Part shown: positions 15,828 through 23,382 of the stretch, one piece after another
Position numbering within the stretch: position 1 is the first letter of the stretch
How the letters are laid out: every line of letters begins with the position of its first letter
Origin: JBEKHI01 sp050012355
GTDB taxonomy: Bacteria > Actinomycetota > Actinomycetes > Streptosporangiales > Streptosporangiaceae
Reading direction: 5' to 3'
Length of the DNA: 29,980 nucleotides
Assembly (NCBI GenBank): GCA_050012355.1
Contig: JBEKHI010000049.1
Span: forward strand, 1 to 29,980
Made by a program: the position numbers and the translations under genes
Notes under the pieces: generated by a model
Databases searched by the model: none
What the model was told of the DNA's origin: nothing
What the model saw: the letters and a program-made list of their open reading frames with translations, nothing else

Positions 15828-17327
15828 TCAGGCGGTGGCCGGGTCGGGCGGGACGGACTCCATGTGCGCCGCTCCGGCCGGCTCCTCGGCGGGGACGAAC
15901 TGCGGCCGCCGGACGAGCAGCGCAACGGCGCCGATGACGATCGAGGCGATGGCCGCGTAGACCCACATGTGGGTGAAGACGACCGGATCCGGTATGGGGG
16001 TGTGCGCGATGTAGCGGGATGTCAGGATGGCTGTGAAGATCGCCGGTCCGACACCGGATGCCGCGGCGGAGATCACGGTGTTGGCGGAGACGTACATGGC
16101 GGCCTCGGGCGCGGTGGCATCTTCCAGGAACGCGGCGTTGGCAGCGGAGTAGACGAAGACGAACGCCAGCCCCCAGACGAAGTCCCAGACGACGAAGTGC
16201 CAGACGCCGTTGTGGCTCGCCGCGAGAACCGCGAAGTTGGCGGCGATGATGACCAAGCCGACGGCCATGACCTTCCGCGGGCCGAAGCGACTGATCACCG
16301 GTCCGGCGACGCTGCCGCCGATCACCTCGCCGATCGCGATCGCGCAGAACACGAAGGCGGACTGGAGAACGGTCAGGCCCAGTCCGTAGCCGACGATCTT
16401 GGGCATCTGGGTGTAAGTGGACTGTGCCAGGTTCGTGTAACCGGCCATCGTCCCGGTGACCGCGACCACGATGAACGATGGCAGCGCGACGCGATTACAG
16501 ACCCGGCGCACGTTGACCAGCGGATAGCGCCGCCTGGTCTGGTGCAGCACCCACAGGCCGAGTACCACGACACCGCCGATGAGCGAGGTCAGGATCGGCG
16601 CCGACGACCAGCCCCAGGTGCTGCCCTCGGTGATCGCCAGCACGACACCGAGCAGGCCGACCGACACCAGCCCGGCGCCCTGCCAGTCGATCGGGTCGGA
16701 CGACCGGGAGTGGGTGTCGGGCAGGATCCACCAGGCGGCCACCACGGTGATCCCGGCCAGCGCGGTCAGCACCCAGAACACGGTCCGCACGTTGCCATTG
16801 GCCTGGATGACCACGCCGGATAGCAGATACGCGACCGCGACGCCCACACCGGAGGCGAGGGTGATGAGGGCCACGCCCCGGGTGGTGCGCCGTTCGCTGG
16901 TCCCTCGCGACCGGAGGATGGCGTAGATCAGCGGCAGGGCCGCGCTCATTCCGAGGATGCCGCGGGCGGTAACGAGCATCGCGAAAGACGGCGCTACCGC
17001 GCAGAGCAGGTTCGCCAGGAAGGCGATGACCAGGCTGGCCAGGACCAGCCGCCGCATGCCGAACCGGTCACCCAGCCGGGCGAACGTCGGGATGCAGCCG
17101 GCCGCGACCACGCCGGGCGCGGACAGGATCCAGGACGCTTGGCCCTGTGTGAGCGTATAGGTCTTCTCGAGGCTGGACACCAGCGGGATTAGCGACAGAC
17201 CCTGCGCGTCGGCCCCGATGATGATGAGACAGCCCATGACGGCGACGGCGGTCTCGATCTCGACGCCAGCCGCGTTTAGTCTTCGGTCGACGGCGGCGGC
17301 GCTAGGGGAGACTGTCGGCATTGACAT
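15828..17327 (-). CDS. MFS transporter, DHA2/EmrB-QacA-like
   Basis: This 499-residue protein has 12 to 14 hydrophobic segments. The first loop carries the MFS signature R-L-G-D-R-F-G-M-R-R (about 82-91) and a second-half repeat appears as S-R-F-G-P-R-K-V. After TM4, R-G-I-L-G-M-S-A-A-L-P-L fits motif C-bearing drug/proton antiporters, a group that also contains solute importers. The C-terminal tail is short and hydrophilic. The start is supported by a GGAAGGAG box upstream of the ATG at 17327. It lies 19 bases downstream of the cyclase-family gene, so it probably moves the substrate or product of this operon. Direction and substrate cannot be read from the sequence. Confidence 0.9.
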   Translation of the reverse strand: MSMPTVSPSAAAVDRRLNAAGVEIETAVAVMGCLIIIGADAQGLSLIPLVSSLEKTYTLTQGQASWILSAPGVVAAGCIPTFARLGDRFGMRRLVLASLVIAFLANLLCAVAPSFAMLVTARGILGMSAALPLIYAILRSRGTSERRTTRGVALITLASGVGVAVAYLLSGVVIQANGNVRTVFWVLTALAGITVVAAWWILPDTHSRSSDPIDWQGAGLVSVGLLGVVLAITEGSTWGWSSAPILTSLIGGVVVLGLWVLHQTRRRYPLVNVRRVCNRVALPSFIVVAVTGTMAGYTNLAQSTYTQMPKIVGYGLGLTVLQSAFVFCAIAIGEVIGGSVAGPVISRFGPRKVMAVGLVIIAANFAVLAASHNGVWHFVVWDFVWGLAFVFVYSAANAAFLEDATAPEAAMYVSANTVISAAASGVGPAIFTAILTSRYIAHTPIPDPVVFTHMWVYAAIASIVIGAVALLVRRPQFVPAEEPAGAAHMESVPPDPATA

Positions 17328-17346
17328 CGTCTCCGCTCCTTCCGTT

Positions 17347-18291
17347 TCAGAACATCGCGATGGGGTTGGTCGCGCTGGAGGTGACGCCGGTCATCCGCCA
17401 GGGCAACATGGCGAAGAAGAACGTCCAGCGACTGCTCGCCGCGCAGGTGCGCGCGAGCTCGGTGAGTTCCATGTTGTCGATGAGCCACAGGCCGATGGCG
17501 ACCAGGCTGACGTTGTGCACCGGCCGCAGCAGTTCAAAGCCGTCGAAGCCGGACGGCTGCACGTCCTGGATGGCGTCGCTGCCGAGCGCGGCGATATCTC
17601 GGTCTTTGAGGTATGGCAGGCAGGCCGCGCTCAGCCCAGCCTGAGGAGCGATACCGGCCCCCGGGGCTGGCCCTAGTGCCAGCGTGCGGGCGACGTGCCC
17701 GGTGTGGATCAGCAGCACGTCCCCCGGTTCCACAGTGACGCCCTGGCGGCTCTCGGCGGCGGCAAGCTCGTCCGGGCCGATGGCATAGCCCGGCGAAAGC
17801 CACTCGACCCCGTGCAGCGCGCAGATGTCGAGCAGAACGCCGCGGCTGACGATGCCGTCGCGGGCATGGTGGACTGAGAGTTTCCGCGCGCCGCCGAGTG
17901 AGGTGGTCTCGTCGGCGTCGAACCCGTTGTAGTTCTTGCCGTCCCAGGAGTAGTGCGCGAGCCCGTCGAGGTGGGTGTTGGACCCGTGGGCGGCGATCCC
18001 GACGTACTCGGTCACGGCGTCGAAGCGGCAGGCGTCCTTGCCCATGTGGTGCGAGACCTCGCCGATGCCCATGAACCGCTGGACGACCGCGATGCCGGAG
18101 CCTAGGGGGTCGGGCTTCTCCGGGTCGATGTCGCGAGACAGCGAGATGACGTCCCCGGTCTGCACTTCCGACGCGGCCTTCCGGCGTACCTCGGGCGTGA
18201 TGAGGTTGAGGGTGCCGAGCCGGTCGTCGTCTCCCCACCGGCCCCAGTTCGACAGCGTCTTGAAGTATCCGATGACATCGTCGGGGTTCAT
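17347..18291 (-). CDS. Cyclase family protein (kynurenine formamidase-like metal hydrolase)
   Basis: This 314-residue protein belongs to the metal-dependent hydrolase family that includes bacterial kynurenine formamidase KynB, isatin hydrolase and polyketide-cyclase-annotated proteins. The metal motif is complete: G-S-N-T-H107-L-D109-G-L-A-H113, with H102 before it. The isatin-hydrolase-like opening (W-G-R-W-G-D-D-D-R-L-G-T-L-N) and V-E-P-G-D-V-L-L-I-H-T-G-H are also present. At about 310 residues it matches the longer isatin hydrolase/cyclase group rather than the 210-residue KynB. It probably hydrolyses a cyclic amide, lactone or formamide. Its ATG overlaps the stop of the aldolase gene by four bases, so the two enzymes are made together. 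Confidence 0.88.
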   Translation of the reverse strand: MNPDDVIGYFKTLSNWGRWGDDDRLGTLNLITPEVRRKAASEVQTGDVISLSRDIDPEKPDPLGSGIAVVQRFMGIGEVSHHMGKDACRFDAVTEYVGIAAHGSNTHLDGLAHYSWDGKNYNGFDADETTSLGGARKLSVHHARDGIVSRGVLLDICALHGVEWLSPGYAIGPDELAAAESRQGVTVEPGDVLLIHTGHVARTLALGPAPGAGIAPQAGLSAACLPYLKDRDIAALGSDAIQDVQPSGFDGFELLRPVHNVSLVAIGLWLIDNMELTELARTCAASSRWTFFFAMLPWRMTGVTSSATNPIAMF

Positions 18292-19070
18292 GCCGACAGC
18301 CCTTTAACCGCGTCAGCGAGCGCGGTACGAAAGGCGATGGATAGAGCGCCGCGGTCACCGGAGATGTTGAAGATCCGCGCGTACTCGGCGGTCGATGTCA
18401 GGTCCCCGGGTTCCCAGCCCGGGATGGCGATGTACTCGATTCCCGCCGCCTGGACAGCCGCGGTGACCCGCTGATGCATTTTCCTGATGTCGGGGTGCGC
18501 GACATCGCCCTCCAGGCCGGCCGTCTGCGCGAGGTCGAACGGTCCGAACAGCAGGCCGTCCAGTCCTGATTCGCTGGCGATCGCCTCGACGTTCTGCACG
18601 CCTTCGGGGTCCTCGATCAGCCCGAATATCAGCACGTCGGCGTTCGCCCGGTGGTAATCCGCTGGCCAGTCGGTGCTGATGTGCCCGACCGCGCGGGTGG
18701 ACGGGCAGGCGCCGCGAATCCCTTCCGGCCCGAACTTCGCCGCCGCCACGACGCCCGCCGCCTCGGCGACCGTCCGCACGTGGGGTGCCATGATGCCGGT
18801 TGCTCCAGCGTCGAGGACACGCTGGATAAAGCTCGGATTGTGGTCAGGGACACGGACGATCGCGTCCATGCCGGACGCGTCGGCGGCGCGCAGGAGAAGG
18901 GCGATGTCGCCGAGGTCCATGGTGCCGTGTTCGGCGTCGATCCAGGCGAAGTCCACGTCAGCGTATCCGGCGATCTCCACAATGTCCGGGCTAGGGAGCT
19001 GGATCGTGACGCCGAAGACGCGTTCGCCTGCCTCCAGCTTGGTCCTGATACGACGATGCGGCGTTCGCAT
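18288..19070 (-). CDS. HpcH/HpaI aldolase family protein
   Basis: This 260-residue class II aldolase of the HpcH/HpaI type cleaves 2-oxo-4-hydroxy acids to pyruvate and an aldehyde in aromatic or sugar-acid breakdown. Motifs: W-I-D-A-E-H-G-T-M-D (the general-base histidine and acidic neighbours), G-A-T-G-I-M-A-P-H-V-R-T, and G-L-L-F-G-P-F-D-L-A. Compared with typical members, a metal-site glutamate is not obvious around I-F-G-L-I-E-D-P-E-G except at the expected L-I-E position, which is intact. The frame extends to a GTG at 19109, but the ATG at 19070 has an AAGGAG box eight bases upstream and is preferred. Cyclase gene translation begins inside its stop. The product is probably pyruvate plus a semialdehyde handled by the SDRs. 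Confidence 0.9.
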   Translation of the reverse strand: MRTPHRRIRTKLEAGERVFGVTIQLPSPDIVEIAGYADVDFAWIDAEHGTMDLGDIALLLRAADASGMDAIVRVPDHNPSFIQRVLDAGATGIMAPHVRTVAEAAGVVAAAKFGPEGIRGACPSTRAVGHISTDWPADYHRANADVLIFGLIEDPEGVQNVEAIASESGLDGLLFGPFDLAQTAGLEGDVAHPDIRKMHQRVTAAVQAAGIEYIAIPGWEPGDLTSTAEYARIFNISGDRGALSIAFRTALADAVKGLSA

Positions 19071-19154
19071 GTACGGTTCTCCTTCGAACGTTCGGCCTGA
19101 TGGCTTCACATTCGCAAACCGGACGCCACCTGGGAATTGTCATCCGACTCGGTT

Positions 19155-19180
19155 CCGGCCGCGACATCTGTCGCGGCCGG
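19155..19180. promoter_or_regulatory. Perfect 12-bp palindrome in front of the aldolase gene
   Basis: CCGGCCGCGACA and its exact complement are separated by two bases, lying two bases beyond the kinase stop codon and about 97 bases upstream (centre to ATG) of the aldolase start. The inner core GCGACA-N2-TGTCGC recurs at 21554-21567. As an RNA it could be a hairpin terminator or a stability element, but no T-run follows in the minus direction. As DNA it looks like an operator for a dimeric regulator. Confidence 0.6.
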
Positions 19181-19181
19181 C

Positions 19182-20609
19182 TCACCCGCGGATGGCCGCC
19201 TCCCACTCGGACTCGAAGGCCGGTCGTAGCCGTATCCGCAGCGTGGTTCGGGGCTGGGTGCTGACATCCACCGATCCGCCGTATCCGGCCGCCCGCTCGC
19301 GGATGAAGGCCAGCCCGAAACTGGCCGAGCTGACCGCGTCGGGGTCGAACCGCTCGCCGTCGTCGGAAACCTCGATCAGCAGCATCCCGTCATCCGTCGT
19401 GACGCTTAGCGAAGCGGTCTTCGCGTGGGCGTGCTTCTCGATGTTGTGCAGTGCCTCTTGGACGATCCGGACCACCGTTTCACCGCACTCGGTGCTCAGA
19501 TGATCCCATTCGCCGCTGACGAGGGTCTCGATGCTCACGCCGGAACGAGAACTCACTTCCCCGACCAGGCCGGTCAGCTGCTGCGACAGCGGTAGCCCCG
19601 GCCCGACTCGGCGCCGCTCACCGATCAGCGCCCGGACCCCGGAGTCCACCTTGTCCGCCAGAACGCGCAGCTCGCGCACTTGGCCACCGACCTCAGGAGC
19701 GCCGGCTCGCGACGCGACGACCTCGGCCCGGGCGGCCAGCATCTTCAGCGCGAACACATCCTGGCCCACCGTGTCGTGCAGTTCCTCGTTCAGCCGCTGC
19801 CGTTCCCGGTCGCCGCCGACGCCGCGGGCGGTGCGGAACGCCTCCGCGTACCGCAACGCCAAGGCGGTCTGGTCGGCCAGTTCCCACCACAAGCGCACGC
19901 TGCCAGCGGTGATCAGCGCGGGGTCGAGAACAGTCCCGGTCAGTACCCCCAGCCGTCTGCCCGCGCACCGCAGCGGCACCGCTACGTACGACAAGCCGGG
20001 ATCCGGCCGGAGCTCGATGTACGGCCGGATCGGTGCCAGCCGCGGGTCCTGCCGGACATGCCGGACCCAGTCGCGCTTAACGACGACCCGGCTCTCCGCG
20101 AAGGCCTGCCAGATCACCATGGGGGCTCCCCGCCGCCGGTTCTCCTCCAACGCGGCGAGGTGCTCGCGGGCCATCCCTTCGCCGCCCGCGAAGACCGGTT
20201 CGCCGGTCTGCTCGTCGATCAAGACGATGAGGCAGCCAGCGAACTCGCACAGGTCTTGAAGCACGCCGGTCAGCGTGTGGACCGTCGCGTTCAGGTCGTG
20301 GGTCGCGACCTCTTCGAGCGCCCGTTCCGCGTATCGTCGTACGGTTTCCCTGGTCCGGGTGTTATCGGGTGACGGCGTGATGTTCAGCAGCCAGCGGTCG
20401 CTCCGCTCTGTTGCGACCAGCTGACAGGCCAGGGGCGACGGCGTGATCTCGGGACGCTGTTCCAGCCACCAGACCTCCCGCACCTCTTGCGCGTCGGCGG
20501 GAACGCGGGCGAAGCTGACCGAACCGACCTTGCTCCCGAGGATCTTTCGAGTGGTCTCATCCAGTTCCAGGTATTTCCCGTCCCGGTCAAGTACGGCCGT
20601 TCCCACCAC
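19182..20609 (-). CDS. Soluble sensor histidine kinase, NarL/DesK type (HisKA_3), with GAF domain
   Basis: This 475-residue kinase has no membrane segment. Residues 1-80 resemble a PAS-like sensor (opening A-V-L-D-R-D-G-K-Y-L-E-L-D) and 105-255 a GAF domain. The HisKA_3 dimerisation helix follows, with the phospho-acceptor H278 in L-N-E-E-L-H-D-T-V-G-Q-D, then an ATPase domain with N389 in Q-E-A-L-H-N and D417 in S-D-D-G. It should sense a cytoplasmic ligand and phosphorylate the LuxR-type regulator encoded two genes upstream. Two adjacent GTG codons (20609 and 20606) are possible starts. GGGAGG ends almost at the first, so the second is at least as likely. An SDR gene separates kinase and regulator, which is uncommon. 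Confidence 0.93.
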   Translation of the reverse strand: MVGTAVLDRDGKYLELDETTRKILGSKVGSVSFARVPADAQEVREVWWLEQRPEITPSPLACQLVATERSDRWLLNITPSPDNTRTRETVRRYAERALEEVATHDLNATVHTLTGVLQDLCEFAGCLIVLIDEQTGEPVFAGGEGMAREHLAALEENRRRGAPMVIWQAFAESRVVVKRDWVRHVRQDPRLAPIRPYIELRPDPGLSYVAVPLRCAGRRLGVLTGTVLDPALITAGSVRLWWELADQTALALRYAEAFRTARGVGGDRERQRLNEELHDTVGQDVFALKMLAARAEVVASRAGAPEVGGQVRELRVLADKVDSGVRALIGERRRVGPGLPLSQQLTGLVGEVSSRSGVSIETLVSGEWDHLSTECGETVVRIVQEALHNIEKHAHAKTASLSVTTDDGMLLIEVSDDGERFDPDAVSSASFGLAFIRERAAGYGGSVDVSTQPRTTLRIRLRPAFESEWEAAIRG

Positions 20610-20677
20610 GCCTCCCGCTACCGGCCGTAAACACCCTCGGCTACGGCACGGTAGGGCCAGGATAAGCGTTATGCCTG

Positions 20678-21478
20678 CTACATGGTAAATTTCTCCGCGC
20701 GGTCAAATCCACGCATGAGCGAGTCGTTACGTTGTGTTACGACGAACCGCATCTCCGGATGGGTGATGATGTAGGGCTCATTCGCGATAACGGCGTCAAG
20801 CACGCGGCGGCCAACCTCCTCCGGCAGCATCGCGGCGGTGGCGGACTGCCCGCTGACATCATCCGGCGGGATGTCGGTGTCCGGGAGCCCGCGCACCGCG
20901 CGGGAGGTGCGCCACAGCCGGGACCGGACACCGCCTGGGCACAGCACGCTGACCCCGATGTTGTGTATGGCGAGCTCGGCCCGGAGTGATTCCGACAGCC
21001 CGACGACGCCTGACTTGGTGGCGGCGTACGGCGACAGACCAGGGAATCCGACCAGGCCGCCCATCGATGACGTGTTGACGATGTGTCCGCCGCCGGCTGC
21101 GCGCATGCCGTCGAGGAAGTAGTGCACGCCGTTGTAGACGCTGGTCAGGTTGATGGCGACCACCGCGTCCCACAGCTCCGGCCCGATCTCCTCGAACCGC
21201 ATCCCATTGGTGCTCACTCCGGCGTTGTTGACCAGTAGCTGCACGGGGCCCGGTACATCACGCGCCGCGCGGGCCCAGCCGTCGCGGTCGGTGACGTCCA
21301 GCCGGACCGTCGTCACGTCGGTGTCCTTCAGCCCGGCGGCGGCCTGCTCTAGCTCGGCCTCGTCGATGTCCGAGAGGACGACCTTCATGCCCGCCTGGGC
21401 GCAGGCCTGGGCGATCCCCAGTCCGATGCCGCTCGCGGATCCGGTGATGAAGGCGACCTTGCCTAGCAACTCGTCCAT
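20678..21478 (-). CDS. SDR-family NAD(P)-dependent oxidoreductase
   Basis: This 266-residue classical SDR has T-G-S-A-S-G-I-G (12-19), D61-V-T, N-N-A-G (84-87), S138, Y151 and K155, a complete catalytic set. An AGGAGG box sits four bases from the ATG at 21478, one of the best in the window, suggesting strong translation. It lies between the response regulator (22 bases upstream) and the histidine kinase (68 bases downstream) and is not the same sequence as the SDR at the operon's end: the cofactor and C-terminal substrate regions differ. The C-terminal region (P-E-E-V-G-R-R-V-L-D-A-V-I-A-N-E-P) resembles actinobacterial SDRs acting on bulky or steroid-like alcohols. That is a weak hint only. 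Confidence 0.93.
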   Translation of the reverse strand: MDELLGKVAFITGSASGIGLGIAQACAQAGMKVVLSDIDEAELEQAAAGLKDTDVTTVRLDVTDRDGWARAARDVPGPVQLLVNNAGVSTNGMRFEEIGPELWDAVVAINLTSVYNGVHYFLDGMRAAGGGHIVNTSSMGGLVGFPGLSPYAATKSGVVGLSESLRAELAIHNIGVSVLCPGGVRSRLWRTSRAVRGLPDTDIPPDDVSGQSATAAMLPEEVGRRVLDAVIANEPYIITHPEMRFVVTQRNDSLMRGFDRAEKFTM

Positions 21479-21500
21479 GTTTCCTCCTGTTCAGCCACGA

Positions 21501-22247
21501 TCATTCGCCGTCGCTGGGGGCCCTGGGAACGGGCATCGGTCGCGGGATCGACCGCGACAAATGTCGCTGCTGGGGCTTTGGCGGCGCGAGTTCGTCTGGC
21601 GATGCCAGGGGGAAGCCGTTGGCGTGCGCCCAGATGGCGAGTTGCATCCTCGATTCCAGCCCGAGCTTGCCGAGCAGATGACTGACATGGGTGCGCGCGG
21701 TGCGCTCGCTGATGAACAAGGTCGTCGCGATATCCCTGTTCGCCATGCCCTTCGCGACTAGGGCGACCACCTCCCGCTCACGCTCGGTGAGCGACACCAC
21801 GCTCCCGGAGGGCGCGACCGCCTCGGTGAGGCTCGAGGACAAGGCGGCGTCCAGGTGCAGTCTTCCGGAATGCACCTCACGCACAGCCCGCGCGATCTCC
21901 TCGGCCGGGGCGGACTTGAGGACATAGCCCGACACACCCGCCCGCAACGCCGAACGCAGGTGCTCTACGTCGCCGAAACTGCTGAGGATCACGACGCGGG
22001 GTGGCTCGGGCAACCGCCGCAGTGCCTGTGCGACACCGATCCCGTCGAGCCCTGGCATGACCAGGTCCACTAGGGCAACGTCCGGACTTCGGCCTGCGGC
22101 GGCTAGGCTCGTGATGGTCTCGATCGCTTCGGCTCCGTCGGCCGCCGCGCCGGCGACCTCGATGTCGCCGGTGACACCGAGATAGGACGTCAGCCCGTGG
22201 CGGACGATCGAATGATCGTCCACGATGAACACCCGGATGCTGCCCAT
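21501..22247 (-). CDS. LuxR/NarL-type response regulator
   Basis: This 248-residue protein has an N-terminal receiver domain (acid pocket D10-D11, phospho-acceptor D61 in A-L-V-D-L-V-M-P-G, switch S in I-L-S-S-F, K in V-L-K-S-A) and a LuxR helix-turn-helix (about 153-210: L-T-E-R-E-R-E-V-V-A-L-V-A-K-G and R-T-A-R-T-H-V-S-H-L-L-G-K-L-G). A proline/arginine-rich tail of about 35 residues follows the HTH, which is longer than usual, and the palindrome 21554-21567 lies in the DNA encoding it. First gene of the seven-gene operon. The promoter at 22281-22310 and a GAGGGGG box before the ATG support start and transcription. It probably autoregulates the operon with the kinase at 19182-20609. Confidence 0.94.
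   Translation of the reverse strand: MGSIRVFIVDDHSIVRHGLTSYLGVTGDIEVAGAAADGAEAIETITSLAAAGRSPDVALVDLVMPGLDGIGVAQALRRLPEPPRVVILSSFGDVEHLRSALRAGVSGYVLKSAPAEEIARAVREVHSGRLHLDAALSSSLTEAVAPSGSVVSLTEREREVVALVAKGMANRDIATTLFISERTARTHVSHLLGKLGLESRMQLAIWAHANGFPLASPDELAPPKPQQRHLSRSIPRPMPVPRAPSDGE
21554..21567. promoter_or_regulatory. GCGACA-N2-TGTCGC palindrome upstream of the internal SDR gene
   Basis: Perfect 6+6 palindrome with a two-base centre, inside the 3' end of the response-regulator gene and about 82 bases upstream (centre to ATG) of the SDR start at 21478. The same core lies about 97 bases upstream of the aldolase start. A 12-base match of this kind is not expected twice by chance in 30 kb. 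It is a candidate internal promoter/operator site. Confidence 0.5.
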
Positions 22248-22280
22248 GTGCCCCCTCGCCAGTGCGGTCTACCTGGGACA

Positions 22281-22310
22281 ATGATTCGCGCTCGGGACTG
22301 CTGGCGTCAA
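22281..22310 (-). promoter_or_regulatory. Candidate sigma-70-type promoter of the response-regulator operon
   Basis: On the minus strand TTGACG (22310-22305) is separated by 18 bases from AATCAT (22286-22281). Five of six and four of six consensus bases match. The expected start point is near 22274, giving a leader of about 27 bases before the ATG at 22247, with a GAGGGGG ribosome-binding box in it. Position and leader length fit well. The -10 is weak. Confidence 0.5.
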
Positions 22311-22378
22311 TTGCGGGTGCCCGGCCGTAGCCATGAGAGCACTAGTCTCAGCGCGGGACTTGCCGAGGGGCATGCTCG

Positions 22379-22398
22379 CCGCCGTCTACAGATGGCGG
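22379..22398. promoter_or_regulatory. Twenty-base near-palindrome upstream of the response-regulator promoter
   Basis: CCGCCGTCTA and CAGATGGCGG are complementary except for one pair. The site lies about 70 bases upstream of the -35 and 55 bases past the stop of the membrane-protein gene, so it could be an activator site for the operon or the tail-end hairpin of the neighbouring gene. No T-run is visible on either side. Confidence 0.3.
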
Positions 22399-22453
22399 TG
22401 GGACGGATCAGAGACGGCACTGCGGGAAGCCAAGTCCTGCGGCGCCTGGCCAT

Positions 22454-22948
22454 CTACCGAGCCGCTGGCTTGGCTGTTTTTCGCTTAGACCGGTAGACAA
22501 GCGCGCAGATGAACACCGCCGCTCCCGCCATCACGCCGACAAACAGCGCGAGGACCGCGAACGGGTGCGCATGTATGTAAGCGCAAGTCTGCGCCTCGGA
22601 GTCGTAGTTACAGTCCCCGCTGAAGCGCGGCGGCAGGGCCTGCAGCGCGAAGCCCGCGCAGACGATAAGCGCCGGCGCGATTAGCAGGCTGAGCACCCAG
22701 GCGATGGTCTTGTCCCGATCATAAAAGCGCGTGAACAGCGCGATCCAGATCAGGCCGAGGACGACGGAGAGGAACCCGGAGACGAACGCGGATGCCTCGG
22801 CCCAGCCGGGCCGGTTGACAAAGAAGCCAGGATGAGACGTCGCGGCGCCTTGGACGATCACCTCGGCAATCGCTGCGAACGCGATCGTCCCGAGGAAGAC
22901 GGCAAGGCAGCCGCACCCGCCGCGATTGCCGGAATCCGCCGCAGCCAT
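22454..22948 (-). CDS. Hypothetical membrane protein with four transmembrane helices
   Basis: This 164-residue protein has hydrophobic segments at about 12-34, 53-73, 81-102 and 128-151, with a positively charged C-terminal tail (R-S-K-R-K-T-A-K) that should be cytoplasmic. That places the loop between helices three and four outside. It contains two cysteines (C113 and C122) that could form a disulfide. The N-terminus holds two more cysteines near residues 12 and 14 (G-G-C-G-C). I do not recognise a family. It lies downstream of the lipoprotein operon on the same strand, after the frameshifted gene, and may be its last member. No strong ribosome-binding site precedes the start. Confidence 0.75.
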   Translation of the reverse strand: MAAADSGNRGGCGCLAVFLGTIAFAAIAEVIVQGAATSHPGFFVNRPGWAEASAFVSGFLSVVLGLIWIALFTRFYDRDKTIAWVLSLLIAPALIVCAGFALQALPPRFSGDCNYDSEAQTCAYIHAHPFAVLALFVGVMAGAAVFICALVYRSKRKTAKPAAR

Positions 22949-23049
22949 CCGCCAAGACTAAATTCGGCGACGGTCGGCTGCAGCAGCTTCGGGCAAGTCG
23001 TCGAGGAAGCGGTCCAGGGCGTCGTTCACCGAGAGGGTGAGTCAAGACC

Positions 23050-23382
23050 GGATCATTTACCAGACAGCTGGGTCGTCGGGGATAATCCGGGGTTTGCTGG
23101 ATGTTGAGCGGATTCGCCGAGGCGAGCCTGCCCACGGCCTGGGTGACGGCGAGGTATCCGTTCATCGCCGGATCAGGCCACTTGCCCTGCCCGGAATTGC
23201 GAAGCCGATACGGGTACCACGCATGGGATTGGGGTGAGTGGATCCATGACGCTGTCGGGATCGAGCGTCGCATACGGCACCACGAAGGATCTTCTCTTCG
23301 AGAACGGGCTGTCCATGACCCGTCCCGCATCGTCGCGTGTCCATAGCACGGGCTGAAGTTCCGGTGGCGGAGCGACCTTCAT
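23050..23382 (-). pseudogene. Third gene of the lipoprotein operon, apparently frameshifted
   Basis: The ATG at 23382 overlaps the stop of the lipoprotein gene (ATGA), which argues for a real, translationally coupled gene. It reads M-K-V-A-P-P-P-E-L-Q-P-V-L-W-T-R-D-D-A-G-R through V-P-Y-A-T-L-D-P-D-S-V-M-D. Its own frame continues to a stop at 23173 (69 residues), but near 23240 the coding-like frame, with strong GC at third positions, moves to a neighbouring frame: H-A-W-Y-P-Y-R-L-R-N-S-G-Q-G-K-W, then P-A-M-N-G-Y-L-A-V-T-Q-A-V-G-R-L-A, then P-D-Y-P-R-R-P-S-C-L-V-N-D. I infer one gene with a single frameshift, real or from sequencing. The 3' end is uncertain. No family is recognised. Alternatively it is simply a 69-residue protein. 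Confidence 0.5.

Noticed and set aside
22719..23330. A 203-codon minus-strand gene running through into the membrane-protein gene
   Set aside because: Its downstream half is a shadow of the four-helix membrane protein. Only the upstream third is coding-like, best explained as the frameshifted continuation of the gene at 23382.
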